Source: Chimonanthus salicifolius (Eukaryota; Streptophyta; Magnoliopsida; Laurales; Calycanthaceae). From it: a DNA stretch of 64,000 nt. The notes under the pieces were generated by a model. The model had not been told where the DNA came from and made no database searches. It saw only the letters and a list, made by a program, of their open reading frames with translations. Location of the stretch: contig CM023542.1 of assembly GCA_013350335.1 (NCBI GenBank), forward strand, positions 10,174,999 through 10,238,998, given 5' to 3'. Positions 49,166-60,486 of this stretch are shown in pieces. Position 1 is the stretch's first letter. Each line of letters opens with the position of its first letter. A program made the position numbers and the translations under genes.

Positions 49166-49924
49166 CAATTTTTTTTATCTACCTTTTCTCACCATATTAT
49201 CATTTCCTCTCATCATCTGCCCTCTCTATAGGTCCTAAGAAGAGTTAGAGGTGAGTATTGTCCTTAAATAACGCTTCAAGAAGCCATTTTCCTTCTTCTT
49301 TTTTTCTTTAAATGTTCTCTCAAATGGGGCCCAATGAAAAGCACACGTATTTAAAAAAAAAAAAATTCAAAATTTTCATTTTTTATTTTATACTTTTTTA
49401 AAACCAGTGTTGAAATTAGCTAAAATTTTATTTGGTTCATACTAGACCAAGTAGGACTGAACACATATTAGTTGACCAATATTTTTATCCTTGCATCCAA
49501 AGCAAAGACAAATAGAATTTGTTGGCCATTGTTTGCTAACTTTGCTCTTGTTAAAAAAGGTATAGATTATAGTAGAAATCAATATAGACGGCCAAAATGG
49601 ATTTTGAGAAGATTATAGTTGGTAAAACTTTTCTTCTTTGATAATTGGAACTATTACAACAGTCGATAGGTGTAAATAAATTCTTTACTTATACAAGTCA
49701 CACAATCAAGAATTGTTCCTTCTTTGAATAAAATTTGCCGGTTTTGCAATTTAAGTTAACAAAGCTCCATATCAAATATAACACTATGGAAATGAGAAGC
49801 TGATATTAAAGTATAAAGTTTCTAACGTAGAGGAGGTGATATAAGGCTAATCATTTATTTTCATGTCTTATATCGGATAGTTGAAAACGTTAGTTTGACA
49901 TTTTAATAGACATATAGATATTTT

Positions 49925-50165
49925 TTGTTGGGGCTGTAAACGAGTTCTACGTTAAAAGTGTAATATCCAGTTCTAACAACTGGTATCCGAGTCAAGTCTC
50001 AGACTATTTAATGTAGACTCAGAAAATCTTTCAGGTGGACGGGATGCTAGTCTTGTTTGAAGAGAGATTATTGAGGTTACGAACGAGTTCTATATTAAAA
50101 GTGTATAGAGATCTAGAAATTTATAAAAGATTTGAGTGACTCCACCTAAAACTAAGCTATCAACT
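49925..50165 (+). mobile_element. Possible TRIM relic
   Basis: A direct repeat with ACGAGTTCTA and TTAAAAGTGTA occurs at 49944 and 50084. The first is followed by TTCTAACAACTGGTATCCGAG, resembling an LTR end plus tRNA-iMet primer site, and GGTGGACGGGATG lies between. Ends and target duplication are not resolved. Confidence 0.4.
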
Positions 50166-50516
50166 CACATTCCAATCGAGTTTAGAAAGTGAAGCAAAAT
50201 CTTGAGTTCAACTTGAAACTCAACGAGTCACTTGAATTGAGAGGCCATTAAAGTGAGTAGATTCAGGTGACTGAGTTGCATTGTTTATAATATATATATA
50301 TAATAAAAAGTCGCCAGTGGGCACACGAGTTCCTCCCCACCCTTCCCTTCCAACCCTTTTTCGGTTTTTCCTACCGAAGGCACACCACGTTGCGAAAGAT
50401 TGAAAACAAATGGCAGGAGCGAACGGCAACTCGGGGCTATTATTTGGTGTGCTCCTGCGACATAACTTCCCTTTTTTTTACCTACGCGATAAAAAAACAC
50501 GAGGTCAAAACCCACC

Positions 50517-51303
50517 CTATAAAAGCCGTTGCGAGAACTCGTTCTCGAAACAGATTTCAAATTTTTTATTTACTTCTCTCTCATTCGAGACGATCAATTC
50601 CGGCGAATTAATCCGGCGTCAAGAGGTAACCGTCAGATACCGGCCATCCTATGGGGCAGATCCCGTCTCTTGATTCTTCGGTGAGCTGAAATTCATAACA
50701 TTTGAAAATCTTCCTTTCTTGATTCCTCCGTCAAGAATGAGAGAAATTTCTTCATTTCATTAGAAAATGAATTCCATGTTGATCCGATGGAAGCATTTCC
50801 TTCTTCTCGATTTCAATGGAAAAATGAGTTTTGAGATTGGTTCGGTAAATGCATTTCCTTCGTCTTGAAAATTCAATGCAAAGTGAGTTGTTTCCTAATT
50901 TCCAAGGAAAATGAATTTGAGTCTGATCAGTAGAAACGTTAAAGCATTCCGCTTTTATCGGTTTTAATGGAAAATGACTAGTTTCCTGTGGACAATACAG
51001 TCTGAGATTGATCCATTTCTTCATTTCAATGAAGAGTGAGTTGTTTTCTAATTTCAAAGAAATATTAATTCACTTTTTCTTGATTCTGCAGTTTGGCCAA
51101 GATGAAAGGGTAAAAGTTGCATCAATTTCCCTTTTATAACCTTTTCCTTTCCTTTTTTAAGGGTTTTTAGGTATATGATTTTTTCTTTGTTGGCTCTGCA
51201 GAAGACTGATGAAGTTGTAGTCGAATTGAGGAGAAAATGCACTTCTTTCATTGAAAGGCTGAATTTCGATCAAGGATTGCGAAAACCAAATCGATCTTCT
51301 GAG
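50517..51303 (+). promoter_or_regulatory. Candidate promoter and 5' leader exons upstream of the F-box gene
   Basis: CTATAAAAG at 50517-50525 is followed by a leader ending GTCAAGAG|GTAACC at 50625. Further exon-like pieces are bounded by CTGCAG acceptors at about 51092 and 51202 and a CTGAG|GTAAAA donor at 51303. The last piece (51203-51303) is open for about 33 codons (reads KTDEVVVELRRKC...). Between 50740 and 51070 a GAGTTGTTTCCTAATTTC-type motif recurs in degenerate tandem form. It could be 5' UTR of the F-box gene or a remnant of another gene; no family is recognised. Confidence 0.35.
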
Positions 51304-51376
51304 GTAAAATGTTTTCTTTTTTGACACATTTTATCCGAGGCCTACTCCATAAATGTTCCTCTTTATTACTATAAAT

Positions 51377-51761
51377 TAGGGCTCCAACTCGAGTCGGGCG
51401 GGTCAGATTTCTTAAAACCCAACTCAGCCCGAGTTGATATATATGGAACCTGACCTGACCCAAATTCTCAACCCGAACTCTAGAACCCAACCCGATCCAA
51501 ATTCTAACCCAAACCAACCCGAATTCTGACCCGACCTGCATTCTGAACCCATTTTAGCCTAATTATAGACGAGTCGGGTCGGGTCAGGTAGGATCAGGTT
51601 AACTTTTAAAATCCTCAACTCAGCCCAACCAGAATTTCATGCGGTTTTTTATCTTCTCACCCAACCCGACTTGCTGGCCCGAAATTCTTGACCCGACCCG
51701 CATGATTTCTCGGGTCAGGTCATGCGGGTCGGGTCGAAACCCAACCCGAGTTGCAGCCCTA
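51377..51761. mobile_element. Ac-like hAT MITE
   Basis: Termini TAGGGCTCCAACTCGAGTCG and (other strand) TAGGGCTGCAACTCGGGTTG are flanked by perfect CTATAAAT (51369-51376 and 51762-51769). The interior is rich in GACCCGACCCG repeats. It belongs to the same family as 30476-30896. A 97-codon minus-strand frame here is a repeat translation. Confidence 0.92.
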
Positions 51762-51769
51762 CTATAAAT

Positions 51770-53126
51770 AAAGTTTCAACATGATGAACCCGCCCATTAA
51801 AAATTGAATGAAGATCATAACTATTGAATCAAGATTAATTAATTTGAATGGATAGGATGAAGCATGATTATAATCATCAAATCTAAATTTTCTCTTTTCT
51901 TTTTTTTTTTTCACAATTTTCTTTCAATCCTTACAGATATAAGCCAGCCTTATGACTTTTTTATTTCGTTTTTATAGTCAATGTAAAACCCTTCTCTGTT
52001 CAAACACTTGGACACGCTCACAAGGGGGCCGTCAGTACACTTTATGGGATGGAATATAATCGTAGTCCAAAGTAGTAGTTGGGCTTAGATAGTTCATCCA
52101 TTAGAGACAATTGCAATACCATTTGATTTTTCTCTTAGTCGCCGATAGCAATAGCAGACTGATTTAACTAACAATTGATGATAAAGTGAATGTTTCAACG
52201 CAAAGTAGTTGAAGTGATGGCCGAGAAGTCGTCTCAAGAAATAGGAATTCTCAGTTCGATTCACAGGACCACTCCCATAGAGTTATCTGATATGTTGAGT
52301 AGGAATGCTTACATATACCCGAGACTTCATGAGGTACTCTAAGAGGCCTCAACACCTTCGTCATAAAAGAAAAGTAGATGTACATGTTTCTCAATGCCAC
52401 TGCCTTCTTTTCCATCACAGTTTTACAATGACATTTGGACAGGATTTACTCACTACCGTCTTACACCAAATTTTGGTGGAAATCAAGTTCTAGGGTACCC
52501 AATCATTGTTGTATTCATAAGGCATGGCAAAAATTGGAGTCTTAGGTTTCAGGTGCATGCCTAGGGCCGGGCCTCATTGTGCGAGCACACTTTATTTATA
52601 TATTTACTAATTTGACATGAAAACTTTTACATTAGAGAGAGGTGATCAAGGGTGACCGATTGCAAGGCCACGAATAATGTTTTATTTTTTCCTTTTTATT
52701 CTCACTTTAAAAATTTTAACCATATAGATTAAAACAAGACTTGATAATTATACATGGACCAACTTCATTCACAAAATCAATTTTAAATAATTGATCTTAA
52801 CCATTGAAGTCACCAACTATCTTTGATAAAAAGACGTCCAGTGATCTTATATATTAAGATCAAATGACTAAAAATTGAGTTAGAGCTTAAATCAGGTACA
52901 ATTGTATTTCTTCAAGTGTATTCGCAATCTATATGATTTTAATTTTTATGTTGATTATGAAAATTTAAAAAAAGTGAAATCCATAAGGAGTGATCCCTGC
53001 AACTACATATATGTCGCACTTTGATGTATGGTGTAATTCCATTGGTGCTTTTTTAACTCCTCTTTCTATAATATCTCTGTCATGTGATGTTTGCATAAAT
53101 GTAAAATCTTTCATTCCTTTGAGCAG
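51770..53126 (+). other. Probable 5' UTR intron or upstream region of the F-box gene
   Basis: It is AT-rich with an S2 SINE relic (52200-52365). A good acceptor (TTTCATTCCTTTGAGCAG) ends at 53126, 54 bp before the ATG. No other gene is seen. Confidence 0.45.
52200..52365 (+). mobile_element. SINE family S2
   Basis: An A-box-like GAAGTGATGGCCGAGAAG is followed by a B-box-like CAGTTCGATTC, then GGACCACTCCCATAGAGTTA and CTCTAAGAGGCCTCAACACC, ending CATAAAAGAAAAG. Confidence 0.65.
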
Positions 53127-53180
53127 TTCCTTTAAAAGCCAAAGAGACAAAAAGAAGAGGCTGCTATAAAATTAGAAACG

Positions 53181-54473
53181 ATGGCTGGGGTTCATAACTT
53201 GATGTTTTCTCCACGTTCTGGCCTCTTTGGCGGTTTCCATGGATCAATCCGGATGATGTGGTACCTACTAGCTCTCATGCTAGTCACAAAAGATGAAAAC
53301 CCACAAGAGGACATTGAGAACAACATACTTGACAACGAAGTATATGTGGCAAGTTCAGAGATTATAGAATCAGAGAAGAAGAAACCTACCGATAAAACGC
53401 AACTCGGGAGGGATTGCGATGATGGTGAAGGATCAAATGACTGTCTCATCCCTGGTCTTCAAGATGATTTGGCTCTAGACTGTCTGAAACGGGCTTGTAG
53501 ATCAGATTACTTTGCACTGGCTTGTGTAAACAAAAGATTTAGATCATTGATTGATAGTGGTTACTTGTACAAATTGAGGAGGGAATTGGGAATCGTCGAA
53601 CAGTGGGTACATATAGCTTGCAGTTTAATGCCTTGGGAAGCTTTTGATCCTATAAGACAGAGATGGATGAGAATGCCTGAAATACCATGCGATGAATGCT
53701 TTTCTCTTGCAGACAGGGAGTCCCTTGCAGTTGGAACAGAGTTACTCGTTTTCGGGCAAGAATTCACAGGGTTTGCTATTTGGATGTATAGTTTACCAAC
53801 CCGTGCTTGGTCTAGATGCAAACCCATGAACATATCTCGTTGCCTATTTGGTTCTAGCAGCCTTGGAGAGATCGGCATTGTCTCTGGCGGGTGCAATAAG
53901 ATCGGCAATGTTTTAAAATCTGCTGAGATGTATAACTCTGAAACAGGGGATTGGGAGCTTTTGCCTGACATGAATGTGCCGAGGAAATTGTGTTCGGGCT
54001 TCTTTATGGATGGAAAGTTTTATGTTATAGGAGGTTTGTCAAGCCGTCGAGAGACCCTCTCTTGTGGAGAAGAATATGACCTTAAGACTAAGACATGGAA
54101 GAGGATAAAATGTATGTCCCCAAGGGAAACTACTGCAATGCAGTCCCCTCCTTTGGTTGCTGTTGTGAATAACCAGCTCTTTGCTGCAGATGATTCTACT
54201 AATGAGGTGAAGGAATATGACAAAACAAATAACACTTGGAGAGTCGTGAGGGAATTGCCGGTTAGGGCCGACTCTACTAATGGTTGGGGTCTAGCTTTCA
54301 GAGGTTGTGGTGACAAGTTAATGGTGATTGGGGCTTGTACATCCTACAATAATAGAGTTGTTTTGGTCTACTCTTGGCGTCCTGAAGATGGACGGGAAGC
54401 AGAATGGGATGTGCTCTCTACCCGGCCGGTAATTGGTTCTTTTGTGCACAATTGTGCCATAATGGGTTGCTGA
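53181..54473 (+). CDS. F-box/kelch-repeat protein (SKIP11 / At5g60570-like)
   Basis: This is a single-exon 430-residue protein. The F-box-like region spans residues 88-133 (DCLIPGLQDDLALDCL, then RSDYFALACVNKRFRSLI and LRRELGIVE). About five kelch motifs follow, with GIVSGGC (232-238), FYVIGG (280-285), CGEEYD (295-300), PPLVAVVNNQLFAAD (323-337) and NGWGLAFRGCGDKLMVIG (367-384). The C-terminus VHNCAIMGC is typical of the subfamily. Such proteins join SCF (SKP1-cullin) ubiquitin ligases through the F-box and bind substrates through the kelch propeller; the substrate here is unknown. An in-frame TAA at 53133-53135 and no earlier in-frame ATG support this start. The first 40 residues, with a hydrophobic stretch (MMWYLLALMLV, 25-35), do not look like the relatives I know, so Met8 or a variant N-terminus is possible. 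The frame is fully intact. The 5' UTR is probably spliced (acceptor at 53126). Confidence 0.96.
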   Translation: MAGVHNLMFSPRSGLFGGFHGSIRMMWYLLALMLVTKDENPQEDIENNILDNEVYVASSEIIESEKKKPTDKTQLGRDCDDGEGSNDCLIPGLQDDLALDCLKRACRSDYFALACVNKRFRSLIDSGYLYKLRRELGIVEQWVHIACSLMPWEAFDPIRQRWMRMPEIPCDECFSLADRESLAVGTELLVFGQEFTGFAIWMYSLPTRAWSRCKPMNISRCLFGSSSLGEIGIVSGGCNKIGNVLKSAEMYNSETGDWELLPDMNVPRKLCSGFFMDGKFYVIGGLSSRRETLSCGEEYDLKTKTWKRIKCMSPRETTAMQSPPLVAVVNNQLFAADDSTNEVKEYDKTNNTWRVVRELPVRADSTNGWGLAFRGCGDKLMVIGACTSYNNRVVLVYSWRPEDGREAEWDVLSTRPVIGSFVHNCAIMGC

Positions 54474-54953
54474 TGAATTCTTCAACTCAGAGGCAAGCTC
54501 CAGATCATATAATTTCAGCAACAAAGTCATTTTTTTTATATTATAAAGTGAATCATTATCATCATCATTATAGTCATTGCCCTCATCATCGTCATCATTA
54601 GAGTGAATCATTAGTTCTGCACTTCTTCTTATAGCTGGAGCCTTTTTTATCTATGTTGTCATCTCTTCTGAAAGTTCAAAACAGAGTGGTGAGTTAAAAA
54701 GAAACAGTTGTTTTCCCAATTGTAGTTCTTCTCTCTTTTTAAGAGAGAAATTGTCCCATGAACAAGAAGAAATTTTACTTTCATAGTCGTAAAATTTGTT
54801 TACAGAACGCATCTCATGTTTTAGATCCATTTTTTCCCTCTCTAATTATCAGAGATAGAAGCAATGGTTTTTCCATTCTCACTATTGTCAGTATCTGATA
54901 CTCTGTAATATGCATGTGGTTTTGGCTTTGACTAGTGCCAACACCGATATGGC
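54474..54953 (+). other. 3' UTR and downstream of the F-box gene
   Basis: It includes a CAT/ATC-rich microsatellite (about 54552-54600). No canonical AATAAA was seen. Nothing else is recognised before the SINE. Confidence 0.5.
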
Positions 54954-55045
54954 CCACATGGTGTAGTTCAACTGGTAATCTCCCACCACAGGAAGTGGGA
55001 GGTGTTAGGTTCAAGGTCCCATGGCCTCTTCTGGTGTGCCCTAAG

Positions 55046-58000
55046 TGTTAGCGTTTATTAGCGAAATAATAAACACACTCTAAATAAAATATCGGAATAA
55101 AATCACAAGCATAAACAAACACAAACACTGACGATTTACGTGATTCGGCCCACCCTTGGCCAACGTCTACGGAGCATGAAAATCCTTTATTAAGAGAATA
55201 CAACATAAATTCCCTTGTGGAATTAAACCAAACCCGAACACATGAGAAGCCCCAGTGCTTCTATGCAGTGTTGTTGTCTCGGGTTGTTGTTTCAAGTCTC
55301 TTTGTTCTCAGTTAGGCTTGCTATGAACCCAAACTAGTTGCTCACATGCTGCACTGTATTGCAGCCCTCTCTGGCGTGATCTCCTTGTGCTTGACACGAT
55401 CAACGCTGGTTGCCTTGCTGTTTCAAACAGCACAACAACTATACTGCTAGTTGCTCTGTTTTCTTCTTAGTCTTGTTTCAGCGTCTTTGCTGTATGGATC
55501 AAGAGTGAACTGTATCTATACAGATCCTCCTCGCAGTCGAGTCTGTCTTGTGATAGCTCCCTCTGATGCACAACAGCTCCTTTTCTCTAGTTGTTTTTCT
55601 GTCAGTAGAAAAGCCCTCTCTAACAAAGAACCCCTTTGATTGCTGCGTTTTCCTTGTCTTCAATAGCCAAAGGACTGCTCTATTTAAAGATGTTGTCACT
55701 CGGTGCCTATAGACAGCAGTTTTTATTCCTCTGTTGTCCTATTTTCATGCCATATCAACAACAATAATTTCTATTCTTATAGTTGATGTATTTGCAACTT
55801 GCCAATCCCCTGGATACTTTAATTAGGAGTCTTACTTTCTTTGGGCTCCTATCCCACTAAAGCAATTGCCGTTATATGTATTTCGACGTTGGAGAGTCCT
55901 ACTTTATTTGGAAATTAATCATGAGTTCTACCATGGATTTGAGTCACAATCCCAACAATCTCCACCTCAGTGAAAAATCCACCAACCATCGAGGTGTTCA
56001 CCTGACAGCTCCGCACCACTGGCCGCTCCCGGCCTTGCTCCACCTGCAGCTGAAATCCTTTGCATCTCTGTGTGAGATATGCATCCCCACGCTCTGGGAT
56101 GCTTCACCTGTTTCTTCAATTAGATGAATTGGCCAAACCTAAGCCTTGCATGGACTTGACAGTTATCCACCGCTTTGTTGGGCCCGTCACACTTTTCACT
56201 GTGTGGCACGACGTCGTTTTCGCCTTCCCACTTGTGCATTTACCTGCATCATGGAAACCAGGCAAAAAACCACAACCATCTAGTGCAAAAATAATCTTAC
56301 TTTTCGAGCCTTGCATGACTGGAGACTTGCAAGTTTTTCTCCTTCTACCCGCATCCCGATTAGGAGGTCCCTGCTGTCTGTCAATTACTGTACTCCCTAA
56401 TAGTGTATATAGACTACCATGCCTCTTTCCCTTCATAACTATCATGGCTCCCTTAACCACTCTGAGAGCCCCATCTTTAGTTTTGAAGGCGAATCCCTCC
56501 GATTCAAGAATACCTAGTGAAATTAAATTCATTTTTAAATCCGGGACATGACGCACATTCTCAAGCGTCTTTACTATACCATCAAACATTTTGATTTTTA
56601 TAGTCCCGATCCCGATGATTTTGCTAGTTGCCCCATTACCCATTTGGGCAATTCCTCCATTGCATGATTTGTATGTATCAAACGATTCCCTACTCGGACA
56701 CATGTGATAGGTACATCCAGAATCTTAAATCCAATTATTATTTAGATTTTTCGTACCTTTTCTGACTGTATACACAACCATCTCTGCTAAAGCATCACAT
56801 GCGTCGCTTGATTGAACTGAATTTTGTGATCACCTCCCGATCACGTTTCAGCTGATTGCAATCCCTTATCCTGTGTCATTCCTTGTCACAGTAATAGCAA
56901 TTGAATTTACCCGCACTCCTTGATTTTGACCTCGACCACCTTTGATTTTTGGAGTCTCTCTCGACTCCTCTGCCGCTGCTGCTCATCCACCTTAGCCAAC
57001 ACCAGTCCACCTGAATTGGATGTATTTGTAGGCGCCCTAATGGTCTCCGTTTGCAGCAATGCCATTATCATCTCGTCCACCGTCACGGTCTCTTTACCAA
57101 CCAGTAGAGTGGTCACCAATATATTAAAGAAAGGGGGAAGATAAGCCAATAATATCACGGCATTGTCGACCTCCTCGAATCTCACATCAATGCTCGTGAG
57201 TTGAGTAATGATTTTGTTGAATGCATGTAGATGATCTAGGAAGTTGGTTCCTTTTTTCATCCGCAACTGGTACAATTGTTTTCTCAGGACCAACTTGTTT
57301 ATGAGTAATTTCGCCATATTCAGAGTCTCCAATTTCCTCCATAACTCTGTTGTAAGAATTTCATAAAAAACAAGATATTTTGCCTTCGATGCCAGACACA
57401 TCTGTATGGTTGCCACCGCCTTCATTTGTAGTTCATTCCACATATCATCTGACATGACCTCCTTTTGTGTGTCCTTCCCTTTCTCATCGGAAGAACTTGG
57501 CTTATCCCTTTCTTTCAGTGCTTTATGTAACCCTTGATGTACAAGAATATCTCGTACTGAAATCTACTAAAGGCTGACGTTATTTTTCCCGTTGAAGGGC
57601 TCTACCTCGAACTTTGTAATTGGCACTCCTCTCATTGCCACTGTGTTGTATTTCAATCTCTCACAATTCCCTGGTCTCCAACCAAAGTTACTAATACCAC
57701 TTGTTAGCATTTATTAGCAGAAATAATACGCACCCTAAATAAAATATAGGAATAAAATCACAAGCACAAACAAACACACGAACACTGACGATTTATGTGG
57801 TTCGGCCCACCCTTGGCCTACGTCCACGGAGTGTGAAAATTCTTTATTAAAAGAGAATAATAAGAAGAGAATACAACATAAATTCCCTTGTGGAATTAAA
57901 CCAAACTCGAACACATGAGAAGCCCCAGTGCTTCTATGCAGTGTTGTTGTCTCGGGTTGTTGTTTCAAGTCTCTTTGTTCTCAGTTAGGCTTGCTGTGAA

Positions 58001-58630
58001 CCCAAACTGCTGCTCACATGCTGCACTGTATTGCAGCCCTCTCTGGCGTGATCTCCTTTGTGCTTGACACGATCAACGCTGGTTGCCTTGCTGTTTCAAA
58101 CAGCACAACAACTATACTGCTAGTTGCTCTGTTTTCTTCTCAGTCTTGTTTCAGCGCCTTTGCTGTATAGATCAAGAGTGAACTGTATCTATACAGATCC
58201 TCCTCGCAGCCGAGCCTTTCTTGTGATCGCTCCCTCTGATGCACAACAACCCCTTTTCTCTGCCTGTTTTTCTATCAGTAGAAAAACCCTCTCCAGCAAA
58301 GACCCCCTTTGATTGCTGCATTTTCCCTGTCTTTAATAGCCAAAGGACTGCTCTATTTAAAGATGTTGTCGCTCTGTACCTATAGACAGCCATTTCTATT
58401 CCTCTGCTGTCCTATTTTCATGCCATATCAACGACAATAATTTCTATTCTTATAGTTATTCTATTTGCAACTTGCCAATCCCATGGATACTTTAATTAGG
58501 AGTCTTACTTTCTTTGGGCTCCTATCCCACTAAAGCAATTGCCGTTATATGTATTTCCACGTTGGAGAGCCCTACTTTATTTGGAGATTAATCATGAGTT
58601 CCACCGTGGATTTGAGTCACAATCCCAACT
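55046..58630 (-). mobile_element. Copia retrotransposon, internally deleted, complete with both LTRs
   Basis: LTRs at 55046-55957 (912 bp) and 57702-58630 (929 bp) end TGTTAGC and CCCAACA in plus orientation (the right one ends CCCAACT). CTAAG duplications lie at 55041-55045 and 58631-58635. On the minus strand the 5' LTR is 57702-58630. It is followed by a primer site TGGTATTAGTAAC (57688-57699, altered tRNA-iMet type), then gag/protease remnants, then the purine tract GAGGTGGAGAT before TGTTGGG of the 3' LTR. The interior is only 1.74 kb; integrase, reverse transcriptase and RNase H are absent. LTR similarity is high with small indels, so the insertion is moderately old. Confidence 0.93.
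56116..57635 (-). pseudogene. Copia gag-protease remnant with in-frame stops
   Basis: Minus strand: ATG at 57635 (MRGVPITKFEVEPFNG), then two adjacent TAG codons where relatives have Trp-type residues. A UBN2-type gag core follows (57455-56907, with SDDMWNELQMKAVATIQ and LHAFNKIITQL). The CX2CX4HX4C zinc knuckle (CYYCDKE-stop-HRIRDC) carries an in-frame TGA. The protease motif reads WI-stop-DSGCTYHMCP, so TAA lies just before the catalytic DSG. The frame from 56703 to 56116 then covers the protease and pre-integrase region (VRHVPDLKMNLISLGILE). Downstream it joins a 3' segment without integrase, so pol has been deleted. It is non-functional. Confidence 0.88.
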
Positions 58631-58799
58631 CTAAGGACAATGAGTATCACCCGTGGGAATTTTACGTTGGATTTCGTATACTTTTCCACACATAAATTAA
58701 AAAAAAAAAAACACTTATATGAACTGGAGGATAATGACCTAAGAGTCATGGGCTTTTTTTTTTTTTTAAATTTATAATCCTTATTGAGGTGTATGACAT

Positions 58800-59890
58800 T
58801 TATTAGATGAATTAGGAATTAGACAGAGATGTTTAGTGTCTATAGAGCATATCAGTATTACACTCATGTTAGTTGATCCAATGACCAAAGCTTTAGTACA
58901 GAATACTTTTCAGAACCATGTAGCCAATATGGGTCTTTCGAGGATTGATCAATCAAAGATGTATATGAAAACTATCTGTGTTCACAGTAATAAAGATGTT
59001 TCTGTTATTTCTTGCATTCGTCATTATTTAGTTCACATATTTTGTGTGTTTGTATATTTTTACTAATCATGCTATTCATGAAGTTTGTACAACATTTTTG
59101 TTAGGATCATTTTGTGATTAGACATATTGATTAGTTTAATGAATATCTTTTTATGAGGTTCTAATTAAATAAATTTTGTCAGTGTGTGTTGTTTGAGAAG
59201 AAGTATGTCGAGATATGATGTGCAACCGGCATGATTTGCATAGAGGAATGTGTCTAATTAGGAACATTTTTATGGTTACATATGGGTTATGAGATTCATT
59301 TATTTTTTAAAATTGAGCTCATTTTTGTTTTTGTAATTCAAGTAGAATATTTTTGAAAATATATTTTCTAAACTATAAAAAGTTGAAAACATGTTGGCTA
59401 AACCATGATAGCCATATGGTTCAACTGGGAGAATGTAAGATTTTTTGTTCAATGTGGACCACATGGCTTGTGGGACTCATTTGTGTTGGTGGATGGTTTC
59501 TAATATTGGATTTGGTTTCTAAAATAGTGTAGATTACTAATTTAAAGAGAATTATATTTTTTAAAACATGGAAAGGATTTAGTAATCTCTATTTAAAGAA
59601 GATTTCTACGATGGAAAGGACCTCTCTTTGTATAAATAGTGTGTTGATCCTTCTCCCCACTCAATACAACAAGAACTCACGTAGACTATCTTCTTTCTCT
59701 TTGGACTTTTCATCCACAATTCTATTACTCCACTTTTGTGAGAGGAAGGTAGAGAAGGTCTCCACATTTAGGCCTCTTTTTGTGGATCACTGGATCCAAT
59801 CCATTCAATCCTGTGAAGCATCAAGTGCAACTACAAACGAGTCATTTGAACGTAAAAAAAATACTTTTTTTAAGTGTCAGGTTTTTTAGA
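58800..59890 (+). mobile_element. 3' remnant of another Copia element (RNase H tail plus LTR)
   Basis: 58836-58975 encodes LVDPMTKALVQNTF and HVANMGLSRID, the usual C-terminal end of Copia polyproteins. After an untranslated stretch comes a purine tract (AACTGGGAGAA) at 59423-59433 and an LTR starting TGTAAGATTTTTTG at 59434 with GTATAAATAG near 59630. The right LTR end is not certain (about 59880). The 5' part of the element is missing. Confidence 0.75.
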
Positions 59891-59904
59891 ATATTTGACT
59901 AATT

Positions 59905-60055
59905 CTTGGGACATGTGTAAACCTTTCTATCCACACATCGAATAACACTAAGGGGAGTGACCCTTTTTATATTAAGAGTGACTTGAACCCAAGGCCTCTT
60001 ATATCTCAAATTAGTTCTTCACTGCTAAGCCAATTCTCACAAGTTACGTCAAAAG
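59905..60055 (-). mobile_element. SINE family S2
   Basis: On the minus strand: TTGGCTTAGCAGTGAAGAA (A-box region), CTTGGGTTCAAGTCAC (B box), then GGGTCACTCCCCTTAGTG and GTGTGGATAGAAAGG. It is the best-preserved tRNA-like head of the S2 copies. Confidence 0.7.
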
Positions 60056-60486
60056 AATACTTGAAAATGACTGGATAAGATTTTATTTTAAAAGTTATTA
60101 TATGCATATGATCTGAATTGGATAGTTTGGTGTGTAGAACCATCTAGAACTATCAGGTCACTCAAACATCTAATGCTATACTCTCTGTTGGATGATAGTG
60201 GGGAGTTTTATGCAGTGTTGCATGGTTAAATTGCAGATTGAATCAAAAGTGGCTCACGATCCATGCAATTCTAACTAATACTTGATTTAATTATTTATGG
60301 TTTAATATATTTGTTATTATTTCATTGAAAGACGTCTGAAATATCAAATTAATATAGAATTTGCTAATAAACATGTCATTCAATATTTCATATAAAATTT
60401 AGATACTTCAGTAAGTAATGAACCACAACTCACATGTCTTGATTCGCAAATTGCAAATTATGATTCAGCTTATTATATAATTTTAA

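Larger units (their letters stand above)
48746..50510. other. Gene-free region with small repeats
   Basis: It contains an S2 SINE (49010-49165, minus) and a possible TRIM (49925-50165). The 95-codon frame at 48961-49248 runs through the SINE and is not a gene. Otherwise it is AT-rich and unremarkable. Confidence 0.5.
54954..58711 (+). mobile_element. SINE S1, split by a Copia element
   Basis: The tRNA-like head (CCACATGGTGTAGTTCAACT, B-box-like GTTCAAGGTC) occupies 54954-55045. The 3' body and A-rich tail (CACCCGTGGGAATTTTACG ... poly-A to 58711) occupy 58636-58711. The Copia element 55046-58630 sits between, with the duplicated target CTAAG at the junction. Confidence 0.85.

Noticed and set aside
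48961..49248. 95-codon plus-strand frame
   Set aside because: Runs through an S2 SINE in the antisense direction; the related copy at 59905 is not open.
54954..55045. Possible functional tRNA gene
   Set aside because: A- and B-box-like motifs are present, but no cloverleaf acceptor pairing; the rest of the unit matches SINE S1 copies.
56060..56551. 163-codon plus-strand frame
   Set aside because: Antisense shadow of the Copia protease/pre-integrase remnant.
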